Assembly: GCA_023399095.1 (NCBI GenBank)
Contig: JAEWQS010000078.1
Coordinates: 1-53,706 of the forward strand
Length of the DNA stretch: 53,706 bases
Origin: Bacillota bacterium
Lineage (GTDB): Bacteria; Bacillota; Clostridia; Christensenellales; SZUA-584
Direction: 5' to 3'
Part shown: in pieces, positions 24,590 to 32,919 of the stretch
How positions within the stretch are numbered: the stretch's first letter is position 1
Layout: every line of letters starts with the position of its first letter
Notes under the pieces: model-generated
The model's input: only the letters and a program-made list of their open reading frames with translations
Told to the model about the DNA's origin: nothing
Databases searched by the model: none
Program-made: the position numbers and the translations under genes

Positions 24590-25819
24590 TTATGGCACCT
24601 GTGCATAGAACACGATATTTGCGCCAGCGAGATCGGCGATATCGTACCATGTCACATTCTTCCCGCAGACGCTTGCAAGCAGCACGCGTGAACTCTCAGT
24701 CGTCAAGCGGCCCGAGCTCTGATCCGCAAAGTAGTAGATATACACGGCTTCATTTTTTGTGTAAGCCACAAACCCGTCACCCACGGAATAGTTGACGATG
24801 TTTTCTGCTATCACAGACGGTGCGGAATACGTATCGCCTTCCTTGGTGCAAAGATACAGCTTGTTGCTGTCGGCATACGTATCGATAAACACGATATTGT
24901 CTCCGCTGATCATTGGGTCAAGCACGCTGACACCCGGCCGGAACAAAATCTTGTTCGCGTCGCCGTTTTGAGCAAGCGGCATGACGACAATTTCGGCCTC
25001 GGTTGAAGCAGAAGACCCGTCAAGCAGCTGACTTTCACCATTGGGCTGAACATAGACGATTCGATCATCCGACATGTACGGCGAACTGAATGAAAACGGC
25101 GTATTCACAAAAATTTCTATCTCCGCTGTCTCGCGCGTTGGCAGATGGTAAAGATACAACCTGTCGGTCCCTTTGCTGGTCTGTTGGAGCCACAGCGCAT
25201 ATTCACCCGACAAAGAAACCTTGGGCTTGCCATACAGATATTCACGCATCACGAACGATTCACTCGTAGCGCGATCATAGCCGCAAACGGCACCGCCGTA
25301 TTCATCCTTGCAGTCGAGATATACGATATATTTATCATTCATTTTGGGTTCAAACAGTGTGGCATACTTTTTGGATATACCTTGAACCGCAACTGTCTCT
25401 TGTGAATCCAGATTGTATATGGAAATCGTATCAATGATGGGCGCTGTCTCATTTGCCTGCCCAGTAGAGAATACGGCCTCCTGTCCAAATATATATGGAT
25501 CATTTATGGACTGATTGGCCACCGTGAGTTCCTTATCGAGATCAGACATGTCCGCTCTGGCCATCGGAGCAAGCGTGGGCTGGGGCGTAGGGGCAAGCGT
25601 TTCGGTTTCAGCAGGCTCAGCGCTGCCGCCAAACATCGGTACAATCACAAATATAACGAGCACAGCCAGTGCCGCCACACCCAGTACCAAACCACCAATC
25701 TTGACCAGCGGACCCAAGCTTGACACGCGAAAACGCGAAACGCGCCTTGGCCCGCGGCCCGATCGCATCCGCATATTGCGTCTCCTTCGCATCCTCTTAA
25801 ATCTGTCTAAAGCTCCCAA
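24590..25819 (-). CDS. Membrane-anchored beta-propeller-like protein, function unknown
   Basis: A 409-residue protein. A very basic cytoplasmic start (13 Arg in the first 31 residues), one membrane helix (about 39-63), an outside Pro/Thr/Glu linker (70-88) and then a domain of repeated beta strands such as YIVYLDCKDEYGGAVCGYD, DRIVYVQPNGES and DNIVFIDTYAD, spaced about 45-50 residues apart as in TolB/WD40-type propellers. I cannot name a family with confidence. TTG at 25819 is the start, behind GGAGG at an eight-base gap. A similar architecture is seen in the gene at 39888-40994. It is divergent from nothing and monocistronic. Confidence 0.75.
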   Translation of the reverse strand: MGALDRFKRMRRRRNMRMRSGRGPRRVSRFRVSSLGPLVKIGGLVLGVAALAVLVIFVIVPMFGGSAEPAETETLAPTPQPTLAPMARADMSDLDKELTVANQSINDPYIFGQEAVFSTGQANETAPIIDTISIYNLDSQETVAVQGISKKYATLFEPKMNDKYIVYLDCKDEYGGAVCGYDRATSESFVMREYLYGKPKVSLSGEYALWLQQTSKGTDRLYLYHLPTRETAEIEIFVNTPFSFSSPYMSDDRIVYVQPNGESQLLDGSSASTEAEIVVMPLAQNGDANKILFRPGVSVLDPMISGDNIVFIDTYADSNKLYLCTKEGDTYSAPSVIAENIVNYSVGDGFVAYTKNEAVYIYYFADQSSGRLTTESSRVLLASVCGKNVTWYDIADLAGANIVFYAQVP

Positions 25820-25863
25820 TACTTATTCCTCCAAGCGGGTTTTTTCCTGTGTCAATTACATCT

Positions 25864-25891
25864 ATTATAACAAATAATACGCATTATTCAA
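25864..25891 (-). promoter_or_regulatory. Promoter of the propeller-like gene
   Basis: On the minus strand TTGAAT, a 16-base spacer and a perfect TATAAT, 45 bases before the TTG start. Its -35 lies inside the 3' end of the hydrolase gene, so the downstream gene can be expressed independently. Confidence 0.5.
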
Positions 25892-26825
25892 CCACAGGCC
25901 ACAATTCAAATGTCTGCGGCTTTTCAGCTTCGGTTAAGAACGAAAGTGTTTCCTTGTTAAAACGATCCGGCTTTTCTTCATGAACCAAATGCGCACAATT
26001 GCGGATGCGTACAAACTTCTTATGCTGCAGCGGCGTTGTCATGGAACGAACAACCTCGTCGTTATGCAGTCGGTCTTCTGTGCCTTGAAATATGAGTATC
26101 TGTTTTTTTATACCCTTCAAATTCGAACGCACAAACGCATCATCGAAATGGAGCAGACATCTGACAAAAGTCTCTCTTGTCTCTTTGTTTTTTAGAGGCT
26201 CATAGTAGCCGGCAAGCACCTCTTGAGTTAATTGGGTTGCATCAAAATAACATTCACCAAGCACAGCGCGAACCGCGGCTTCGCTAAAGATATGCCTAAA
26301 ATAAAACGAACCGATCCGCGAGGTCAAAAACTTTAACGACATTGGGTAATGCTCGTTTGGGCCGCCCGGCGATACAAGCACCAGTTTGTCCACTCTTTTG
26401 GGATTCATTGCGGTAAATTGGAGCGCGCATAACGCTCCTGTGGAGAACCCGGCGATGTGCGTTCTTTTTATACCGAGCGCATCTAAAAAAGCGCCGATAA
26501 CCAGTGCGTTTTCCTCAATGGTATAATAAATGTTCAAATGTCCACTATAGCCAAAGCCCGCCATATCGGGTGCGATCACGCGGAATCCGTTTTCCGCAAA
26601 GAAATCGATATTCTCACGCCATGTATAAAGAGACTGCCCCATGCCGTGCACAAGCAGCAGCGGATATCCTTCACCTTTTTCATAGTAATGGATCTTTGTT
26701 TCAAAGCGAAGCGTTTCCGGCCCCATTGCCGTTTCCGTGACGATATCGAAAGAGATATTCACATAAGCGCCCATATATTCGCTATTTTCGAAGAGCTTTT
26801 CCTTTTTACGCCTGTATCTGCTCAT
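25884..26825 (-). CDS. Alpha/beta hydrolase
   Basis: A 313-residue alpha/beta-hydrolase-fold enzyme. The oxyanion region LLVHGMGQSLYTW is at 57-69, the nucleophile elbow GFSTG has Ser128, the acid is likely in FQGTEDRLH near residue 260 and the histidine in CAHLVHEEKP near 285, completing the triad. A cap domain lies between about 160 and 240. There is no signal peptide, so it is cytoplasmic. The substrate cannot be inferred; the overall pattern is that of esterase/haloperoxidase-like members. GGGGGCGATGAA precedes the ATG. There is no operon partner. Confidence 0.85.
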   Translation of the reverse strand: MSRYRRKKEKLFENSEYMGAYVNISFDIVTETAMGPETLRFETKIHYYEKGEGYPLLLVHGMGQSLYTWRENIDFFAENGFRVIAPDMAGFGYSGHLNIYYTIEENALVIGAFLDALGIKRTHIAGFSTGALCALQFTAMNPKRVDKLVLVSPGGPNEHYPMSLKFLTSRIGSFYFRHIFSEAAVRAVLGECYFDATQLTQEVLAGYYEPLKNKETRETFVRCLLHFDDAFVRSNLKGIKKQILIFQGTEDRLHNDEVVRSMTTPLQHKKFVRIRNCAHLVHEEKPDRFNKETLSFLTEAEKPQTFELWPVVE

Positions 26826-26912
26826 TTCATCGCCCCCATATTCAATTTGATCATACTACGGCGTGCACAATAATTCAAGTATGCTTGTCATTGATATGTA
26901 ACTTATGTAACA

Positions 26913-28307
26913 TTATGTTAACAATTTCCCGGCAATCCTTCTTGCCCGACGTTTGAGTAATTCTATATTGTTCTGAGCAGGGTTTAGCACGCATTCCTTG
27001 TGCAGCTGTTCAAGAATGCGCCCAATCACGGGGGATTGCTGGATACCCAGCTGCTCTGCGATATCTTTACCGGTGATGGCAAGCTCCTGCACACACCACG
27101 GCACACGCTCTTGTATCATTCGGTTAAGTTCCTTCTGCCAATTGTCAGCGGATGCAACTGTGTGCACGGGCTTTCCCGAGCCCACCACATCTACCCGCCG
27201 CAGCGCAATCAGCCTTTCAAAGCTCTCGCGGCCCAGCAGCACCGCGCGGTTGCGAATTGTTTTGGGCTTGGCTTTGGCCTCAAGATCAAACATATGATTG
27301 CGAATCAGCGGAAGTACCGCCGCCTTTGTCTTATTGTCCATTTTCAGCGCATTTATCTCACCACGCGCAAGTGCTTCACCGATCGTCTCGTGTCCGTACA
27401 TCTTCCCGCTGCGCTTCAGCGCTTCCGGCTTGCCGATATCATGAAGCAACGCCGCGAGACGCAGCACCCATACGGGCGGCGCCGCCGCGCAAGCATGCAG
27501 GCAATGCCCGAGCACGTCGTATTCGTGATACTGCGGTGATTGTGCCACACCGTCTCCTTCCCACAGCCGTGGCAGGATATATTTGAGCGCGCCAGTTTGA
27601 CGCAGAAGCGTCAGACCATGAAGGGGGCCGCCTGTGGTGACCGATGCATATTTTATATCTGACATGAGTATTTTTTTGAGCTCAATTTGTTTTCGCTCCG
27701 CCGATATATCCGTGAGCAGCGCCGCTTGCGCCCTTGCCGCATCCAGCAGATCGACCGCCACATCGAACCCGAGCTCAGCGGCGAACCGGGCCATTCGCAT
27801 AATGCGAAGGCCGTCATCACGAATTGTGATATCCGGCTGTGCCGCCGCCGTATACAGTATCTCATTCTTCGCATCGGCAAGCCCTCTGCCTGTTGGATCA
27901 GTGATCTCACCGGTTTTGATATTCATATACAGCGCATTGACAGAAAAATCGCGCCGCTGCGCGTCCTCTTTCATATCCGTTGTGAACTCGACGCGGTAGG
28001 GGCGGTGATCACCACCAGGCGGATAAAAATCGCGCCGCCAGGTCGTGTGCTCAAATGCCTCCCATCCGTCGTCCGTTTTAAGCCGCAGCTCCACGGTACC
28101 CAGCGGCACTGCCTTTTCGATCACGGCAAGCCCCGCATCACGTGCAATGCTCACTGCTTTTTCAGGCAGCACACATGAGCAGACGTCAAAATCGCCCCCA
28201 GGCAGACCAAGGACGATGTTGCGTACATATCCGCCCACAAGGTATAGCGCGTAGCCATTGGCTGCAAATATTTCGGACAAAGTTTTTAAGCTTTTTGGTA
28301 TATTCAT
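26913..28307 (-). CDS. cca: CCA tRNA nucleotidyltransferase with HD domain
   Basis: A 464-residue enzyme that adds or repairs the 3' CCA of tRNAs without a template. The N-terminal polymerase head has LVGGYVRNIVLG and GGDFDVCS (the DxD metal ligands) near residues 20-45, followed by an RRDFSVNAL motif (about 123-131). An HD domain is visible in the middle (LLHDIGKPEAL), giving possible phosphohydrolase activity. I place the start at ATG 28307 because it overlaps the dapF stop as ATGA, a coupling arrangement; ATG 28328 lies inside dapF. The 4-base overlap implies cotranscription. Confidence 0.95.
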   Translation of the reverse strand: MNIPKSLKTLSEIFAANGYALYLVGGYVRNIVLGLPGGDFDVCSCVLPEKAVSIARDAGLAVIEKAVPLGTVELRLKTDDGWEAFEHTTWRRDFYPPGGDHRPYRVEFTTDMKEDAQRRDFSVNALYMNIKTGEITDPTGRGLADAKNEILYTAAAQPDITIRDDGLRIMRMARFAAELGFDVAVDLLDAARAQAALLTDISAERKQIELKKILMSDIKYASVTTGGPLHGLTLLRQTGALKYILPRLWEGDGVAQSPQYHEYDVLGHCLHACAAAPPVWVLRLAALLHDIGKPEALKRSGKMYGHETIGEALARGEINALKMDNKTKAAVLPLIRNHMFDLEAKAKPKTIRNRAVLLGRESFERLIALRRVDVVGSGKPVHTVASADNWQKELNRMIQERVPWCVQELAITGKDIAEQLGIQQSPVIGRILEQLHKECVLNPAQNNIELLKRRARRIAGKLLT

Positions 28308-29167
28308 TGCGGGTTTTCCGAAAAGCATGTCTTTTTTAGGTGAGTTTTGTTGAGCGTTGCCGTATAAACTTCTTCTGCAGGGCCCGTCATAATCACGCGG
28401 TCATCATCAAGATATTCGATGAAAAGAGATCCAGCCGCCAAATGCACCGATGCTTTTCGTCCAATAAGCCCCTTTTTATACATCGCCACAACGCTTGCAC
28501 AAGACCCCGTGCCACAGGCAAGCGTAAAACCCGCGCCGCGTTCCCATGTGAGTACCCGGAGGTTCTCATCATCTATCACTTGCACGAAGTTGACATTTGT
28601 TTTTTTAGGGAAAATAGGATGCCTTTCTATCGCGGGACCAAGTGCCGTCGTATCCAGCGCATCAATATCCTCCGTTTGCATTATGGTGTGCGGCACACCC
28701 ATAAGCAGTGCAGACACAGACACGTTTTGTCCGCCCGCTTCAATGACAACATCAAACCCGCTGTCTTCACCGTTCATCGGTATGGTTTCGCGCTCAAACG
28801 ACGGCTTGCCCATGTCCACGCACACCTCGGTGACCTTGCCGTCCTTTATAATAAGTCGGGGCTTCATTATGCCCGCAAGCGTTTCCACCGTCATATCTTC
28901 TTTGGTCACAATACCGCGCTCATACACGTATTTTGCAAAACAGCGTATGCCGTTGCCGCACATCTCCGCTTCACTGCCGTCCGCGTTGATGATGCGCATA
29001 CGGATATCCGCGCAAAGCGACGGCAGCACGACCATGATACCGTCCGCACCCACACTGAGCCTGCGGCAGCACAGTTTTTTCGCAAGGGCGCTATAGTCTG
29101 TACCCATGCCGTCATCATCGAATATCAAAAAATCGTTTCCGAGTCCATGCATTTTTGTGAATTCCAT
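28304..29167 (-). CDS. dapF: Diaminopimelate epimerase
   Basis: A 287-residue cofactor-free epimerase converting LL- to meso-diaminopimelate for lysine and peptidoglycan. The two catalytic cysteines are Cys70 (MCGNGIRC) and Cys218 (ACGTGSC), with the opening FTKMHGLGNDF as expected. The length is normal. GGAGGCGTAT-like sequence precedes the ATG. It forms a two-gene transcript with cca. Long antisense frames on the plus strand across it are shadows. Confidence 0.97.
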   Translation of the reverse strand: MEFTKMHGLGNDFLIFDDDGMGTDYSALAKKLCCRRLSVGADGIMVVLPSLCADIRMRIINADGSEAEMCGNGIRCFAKYVYERGIVTKEDMTVETLAGIMKPRLIIKDGKVTEVCVDMGKPSFERETIPMNGEDSGFDVVIEAGGQNVSVSALLMGVPHTIMQTEDIDALDTTALGPAIERHPIFPKKTNVNFVQVIDDENLRVLTWERGAGFTLACGTGSCASVVAMYKKGLIGRKASVHLAAGSLFIEYLDDDRVIMTGPAEEVYTATLNKTHLKKTCFSENPQ

Positions 29168-29325
29168 ATACGCCTCCGCTGGTTTGATGATAAGCCTTTT
29201 TCCTTATATATTATACTTACACAAATCCATACCTGCAACAAGCCGACAAAAATCGTATGCCGTGGCCTATTTCAGCCTTTCAAAAATTATGCTATGATAT
29301 TGCTATTATATTGGGAGAATTAAAC

Positions 29326-29841
29326 ATGGATATCAGCATTAGATGCATTGACAAAAGCGATTTGACTGATGTTGCACGGCTTGCCAACAACATTGCCATC
29401 GCGCAGATGACAGCCAATCTTCCCTATCCATATGAGAGTGAACATGCGCAAATTTGGCTGGACTATGTGGAAAGCCACGAGAATGAACATGTGTTTGCGG
29501 TGCTTGGCGACGAAGAGTTTATGGGTGTTGTCGGATTGGTGCACGAACCCGAGCATGAACGCGCCGAGCTTGGCTATTGGATTGGAGAGGACTACTGGAA
29601 CAAGAAAGTGATGACAACGGCGGCGGGCATGGCCGTGGCCTATGCGTTCACCATGCTGGGCGTACAAAAAATCTATTCACGCTGCTTTGCGCCCAACAAA
29701 GCCTCTCAGCGTGTGCTCGAGAAGAACGGGTTCACGCTTGAAGGCTGCCAGCGCGCGCACCATATTCGTATGGGCGTCGTACAGGATGTACTCTGCTTTG
29801 GGCTCTTGCGCAGCGAATACGAGACAAACCAGTCCGAATAG
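29326..29841 (+). CDS. GNAT-family N-acetyltransferase (RimJ/RimL-like)
   Basis: A 171-residue acetyltransferase. The acetyl-CoA-binding region of the fold is around residues 80-115 (AELGYWIGEDYWNKKVMTTA), and the C-terminal FAPNKASQRVLEKNGFTLEG is the common RimJ/RimL-type motif. Members acetylate ribosomal protein N termini, polyamines or small molecules; the substrate here is unknown. TTGGGAGAATTAAAC precedes the ATG at 29326. The pyrimidine-nucleoside phosphorylase begins 42 bases later and may be cotranscribed. Confidence 0.88.
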   Translation: MDISIRCIDKSDLTDVARLANNIAIAQMTANLPYPYESEHAQIWLDYVESHENEHVFAVLGDEEFMGVVGLVHEPEHERAELGYWIGEDYWNKKVMTTAAGMAVAYAFTMLGVQKIYSRCFAPNKASQRVLEKNGFTLEGCQRAHHIRMGVVQDVLCFGLLRSEYETNQSE

Positions 29842-29883
29842 ACTACGACATTTCCATGGAAAAGACATTAGAAAGGACGAAAC

Positions 29884-31185
29884 ATGATGAGGATGTATGA
29901 TATTATCGCAAAAAAGCGGGATGGTAATAAGCTCAGCAATGAAGAAATTGAATTCTTTATTAACGGCTATGTATCGGATCAGATTCCTGATTATCAGGCC
30001 TCCGCTTTTTTGATGGCTGCTTTTATTAACGGGCTGGACGATGATGAAACCGTTCACCTGACAAAGGTGATGGCGGCTTCGGGTGATATGGCAGATTTGA
30101 GCGAGCTTGGCATTGTGGCCGACAAGCACTCAACTGGCGGCGTGGCCGACACCACCACGATGATCGTCGTTCCGCTGGTTTGCTCATGCGGCCTCAAGGT
30201 CGCCAAGATGTCGGGAAGAGGCCTTGGTCATACAGGCGGCACACTGGATAAGCTCGAATCCATACCCGGCATGTCCGTATCCTTGGGTTTGGATGCTCTT
30301 TTATCTCAGGTAAAACGGATTGGCGCTGCTGTGATCGGTCAAACGATGGATATGTGTCCTGCAGATAAAAAGCTGTATGCGCTGCGCGATGTGACAGCTA
30401 CTGTAGAAAACATTCCGTTGATCGCGAGCAGCATCATGAGCAAGAAGCTTGCTTCGGGCTCGGATATCATCATGCTGGACGTGAAGACCGGAAGCGGTGC
30501 TTTTATGACAGATCCAGACGATGCCTATGCACTTGCTAAGGCGATGGTGAGAATCGGCAACATGGCCGGACGAAAGACCGCAGCGATTATCAGCGACATG
30601 AGCCAGCCTCTTGGCCTTGCCGTAGGCAATTCGCTCGAAATTATCGAAGCGATTGACGTGCTGTCAGGCCGAGTGCAGGGAGATCTTTTAACTGTTTCGC
30701 TCGCGCTCGCGTCGCGCATGCTGTGCCTTGCCGATATCGCCAAAAACGACGAAGGAGCAAAGGGCATGCTGCTTGACGCACTGCATTCTGGTCGCGCTCT
30801 TCAAAAGCTCGGTGAAATCATTGCTGCTCAGGGTGGCAACGCAAACGTAATCCATGATACGTCTCTGATGCCGCGCGCGCGTATTATATCCGCAATGCAT
30901 GCAAGCAATGAGGGAGTCTTGAGTGCGACGGACTGTAAACGGCTCGGAGAAATTGCCGGCATGCTGGGCGCGGGGCGCTTGAAGAAGGACGACGTGATTG
31001 ACCCTGCGGTTGGTTTCATCATAAGAAAACGCATCGGGGATGATGTGAAAATAGGAGACGTGCTTTTCGAAATTCACGCCAACGACGAAGGCAACATGGA
31101 GCAAGCTGTGCGCAGCCTTGAGCAATGTATGACACTGTCAGACAGCGCGAACCCCCCAAGGCTTTTGTTTGGCTTTTTATCATAG
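29884..31185 (+). CDS. pdp: Pyrimidine-nucleoside phosphorylase
   Basis: A 433-residue enzyme cleaving uridine, thymidine or deoxyuridine with phosphate to give base and (deoxy)ribose-1-phosphate. The signature segment KMSGRGLGHTGGTLDKLESI is intact, as is KHSTGGVADTTT of the phosphate site. The family members of Bacillota have broad specificity, hence pdp rather than deoA. GAAAGGACG precedes ATG 29884. The stop codon at 31183-31185 abuts a perfect DnaA box, so the gene borders the origin region. No deoxyribose-phosphate genes are adjacent. Confidence 0.95.
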   Translation: MMRMYDIIAKKRDGNKLSNEEIEFFINGYVSDQIPDYQASAFLMAAFINGLDDDETVHLTKVMAASGDMADLSELGIVADKHSTGGVADTTTMIVVPLVCSCGLKVAKMSGRGLGHTGGTLDKLESIPGMSVSLGLDALLSQVKRIGAAVIGQTMDMCPADKKLYALRDVTATVENIPLIASSIMSKKLASGSDIIMLDVKTGSGAFMTDPDDAYALAKAMVRIGNMAGRKTAAIISDMSQPLGLAVGNSLEIIEAIDVLSGRVQGDLLTVSLALASRMLCLADIAKNDEGAKGMLLDALHSGRALQKLGEIIAAQGGNANVIHDTSLMPRARIISAMHASNEGVLSATDCKRLGEIAGMLGAGRLKKDDVIDPAVGFIIRKRIGDDVKIGDVLFEIHANDEGNMEQAVRSLEQCMTLSDSANPPRLLFGFLS

Positions 31186-31214
31186 TGTGGATAACGCGTG
31201 GATAACGTGTATAA
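31186..31214 (+). promoter_or_regulatory. Tandem DnaA boxes, origin-proximal cluster 1
   Basis: TGTGGATAA at 31186-31194 is a perfect DnaA box (reverse orientation), followed in the same orientation by CGTGGATAA (31197-31205, one mismatch) and CGTGTATAA (31206-31214, two mismatches). The first begins immediately after the pdp stop codon. AT-rich sequence follows (about 31316-31362). Confidence 0.8.
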
Positions 31215-31394
31215 CCATGTGCATGAGTGGTTGTTTGTTCGGTGATAAAGCAGGGTTTTGTTGAGTGTTTATCGTGAATTAATGAATAATGCTGAAAAAC
31301 CGCTTAAAACGCCTTGTTATTAATATATCTGTAATATTTCCGTAATAATCTTATCAAATTGTTCATTTTCGCGTTATATGCGTATATACGTCAA

Positions 31395-31423
31395 TTGCCT
31401 TCAATGAAACAGTTTTATATAAT
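31395..31423 (+). promoter_or_regulatory. Promoter placed for a leaderless NlpC/P60 mRNA
   Basis: TTGCCT, a 17-base spacer and a perfect TATAAT ending seven bases before the ATG at 31430. Transcription would start at or within a base or two of the start codon, and no ribosome binding site is present before the ATG. Confidence 0.6.
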
Positions 31424-31429
31424 ATTCGT

Positions 31430-32653
31430 ATGATGCGGAAAATGTTGCCCAAAGCGAAAATATTGCTGGCACTGCTGTTCTTATTTGCAGTGCTTTTTGC
31501 GTGCTTTCCCATCACCGCCTTTGCTGCAGAGCGCTACCAAGTACTTAAAATAGGAGATAAGGACGAGTATGTGCTCGCACTGCAATCAAAGCTCAAAGAT
31601 CTCGGTTTTTTTTCCGGCAACGCGACAGGTTATTACGGCACCAAGACACAGCAGGCCGTGATTGACTATCAAGTATCTCATTCGCTTGCGGCGGATGGCA
31701 AAGCAGGCCCGGAAACCTTGTCATCGATAATGGGAGAAGATTTCGAAATATCTCCCGAAAATCGGGTATTCACATCCGGTGATACGGACGCTGACTATCC
31801 GGAACCGGGAGACAAAGGCACAATTGTTTCAGACATACAAGAAAAACTAAAAGAACTTGAGTACTATAACTATCCCAGTATCACAGGATATTATGGTCCG
31901 GTTACCGAACAGGCTGTCAAGAGCTTTCAAAGCACAAACGGCATTGTGGCAGATGGTATTGTCGGCACTGAAACCATGACTGCGCTAAACTCTGAAAATG
32001 CGAAATCTTTATGCATCTATCCGGGAGATCGGAGCAGCGATGTCGTGCAGCTGCAAAAGCGACTGTCTGAGCTTGGCTATTTCAGCGGCCCAACCACCGG
32101 TTATTTCGGCACCGTCACTGCGGATGCCCTAAAAGAGTTTCAAGCGCAAAACGGACTTTCGGTTGATGCCAAAGCAGGCAAGAACACGCGCGAGGTGCTC
32201 TATTCGGGTAATATAGCGGCATGGGACGGTACCGACCGGGTTGCCAACGAAACATCATCATCACAGCCCATATCTGAAGCAAATAAAATGCTGACCTTTG
32301 CCAACGAGCAGCTTGGAAAACTTTATGTGTTTGCCACCGAAGGCCCGGGTTCGTTTGATTGTTCTGGTTTTGTATATTATGTACTTAAATATATGGGCGT
32401 TTCCACAAAACGCTGCAGCGCTGACGGTTTTTCCAATATTGAAAGCTGGACAAAAATATCCGACCGCAATGCGCTTGTTCCTGGTGATATTTTGTTCTTT
32501 CTGTCTGACAACAGCTCACGAATCAATCATACCGGCATTTACCTTGGTGATAATTCATTTATTCACGCAAGCTCCAGTAACGCCTGTGTCACAGTCAGTA
32601 ATCTGTCAGATTATTATGACCGCAACTTGTCTTTTGCACGCAGGATCTATTGA
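31430..32653 (+). CDS. Secreted NlpC/P60 peptidoglycan hydrolase with three binding domains
   Basis: A 407-residue exported cell-wall enzyme. Signal peptide about 1-32 (cleavage after AFA), three peptidoglycan-binding type-1 repeats (about 36-98, 125-188, 200-262, each with a GYYGTKTQQAV-like core), a Ser/Thr linker and an NlpC/P60 domain (about 285-407) with Cys311 (FDCSGF), His367 (NHTGIY) and His379 (FIHASS). It is expected to cut stem peptides (D-gamma-Glu to diamino acid). No ribosome binding site is visible; the promoter position suggests a leaderless message. It lies between two sets of DnaA boxes just upstream of dnaA. Confidence 0.92.
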   Translation: MMRKMLPKAKILLALLFLFAVLFACFPITAFAAERYQVLKIGDKDEYVLALQSKLKDLGFFSGNATGYYGTKTQQAVIDYQVSHSLAADGKAGPETLSSIMGEDFEISPENRVFTSGDTDADYPEPGDKGTIVSDIQEKLKELEYYNYPSITGYYGPVTEQAVKSFQSTNGIVADGIVGTETMTALNSENAKSLCIYPGDRSSDVVQLQKRLSELGYFSGPTTGYFGTVTADALKEFQAQNGLSVDAKAGKNTREVLYSGNIAAWDGTDRVANETSSSQPISEANKMLTFANEQLGKLYVFATEGPGSFDCSGFVYYVLKYMGVSTKRCSADGFSNIESWTKISDRNALVPGDILFFLSDNSSRINHTGIYLGDNSFIHASSSNACVTVSNLSDYYDRNLSFARRIY

Positions 32654-32744
32654 TTTCATTTATCGCGATTATCATTGCATTTTTATGAATTTGAGATAAT
32701 CTATCAGCTTGTGATTTCTGACAATCTTTTTTCATGCTTTACGG

Positions 32745-32773
32745 TTGAGACGTTTTGCCTTATGTGATAGAAT
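32745..32773 (+). promoter_or_regulatory. dnaA promoter
   Basis: TTGAGA, a 17-base spacer and TAGAAT, each one mismatch from consensus. The predicted transcript starts near 32780, exactly where the nested palindrome with DnaA boxes begins, so DnaA bound there could block its own transcription. Confidence 0.65.
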
Positions 32774-32780
32774 GTTTTAT

Positions 32781-32838
32781 GTTCGATTATTAAATAACTT
32801 ATCCACATAATGTGGATAAACTGGTGGACTAATCGAAC
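32781..32838. promoter_or_regulatory. Nested palindrome with two perfect DnaA boxes
   Basis: Inner pair: TTATCCACA (32799-32807) and TGTGGATAA (32811-32819), perfect inverted DnaA boxes three bases apart. Outer pair: GTTCGATTA (32781-32789) and TAATCGAAC (32830-32838), a perfect nine-base inverted repeat with practically the same centre. The whole unit spans 58 bases and lies between the predicted start of transcription and dnaA. Autoregulation by DnaA is likely; the outer pair is not a DnaA box and its reader is unknown. Confidence 0.75.
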
Positions 32839-32919
32839 AAATGTTGTTGTTTAATTGATTTTGGTCTCTCTATTTGCGATTATCATTTTTATTTATTATA
32901 TTATTATTGAGGTATGGGT

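Noticed and set aside
28340..29323. Long plus-strand frame (327 codons), plus a second of 225 codons, antisense to dapF
   Set aside because: Opposite strand is a complete dapF with both catalytic cysteines; the antisense translation is His/Arg-rich with no motif or binding site.
32665..32887. 12-base direct repeat GCGATTATCATT at 32665-32676 and 32876-32887
   Set aside because: It lies in AT-rich DNA flanking dnaA regulatory sequence; two copies of an AT-rich 12-mer are not strong evidence of function.
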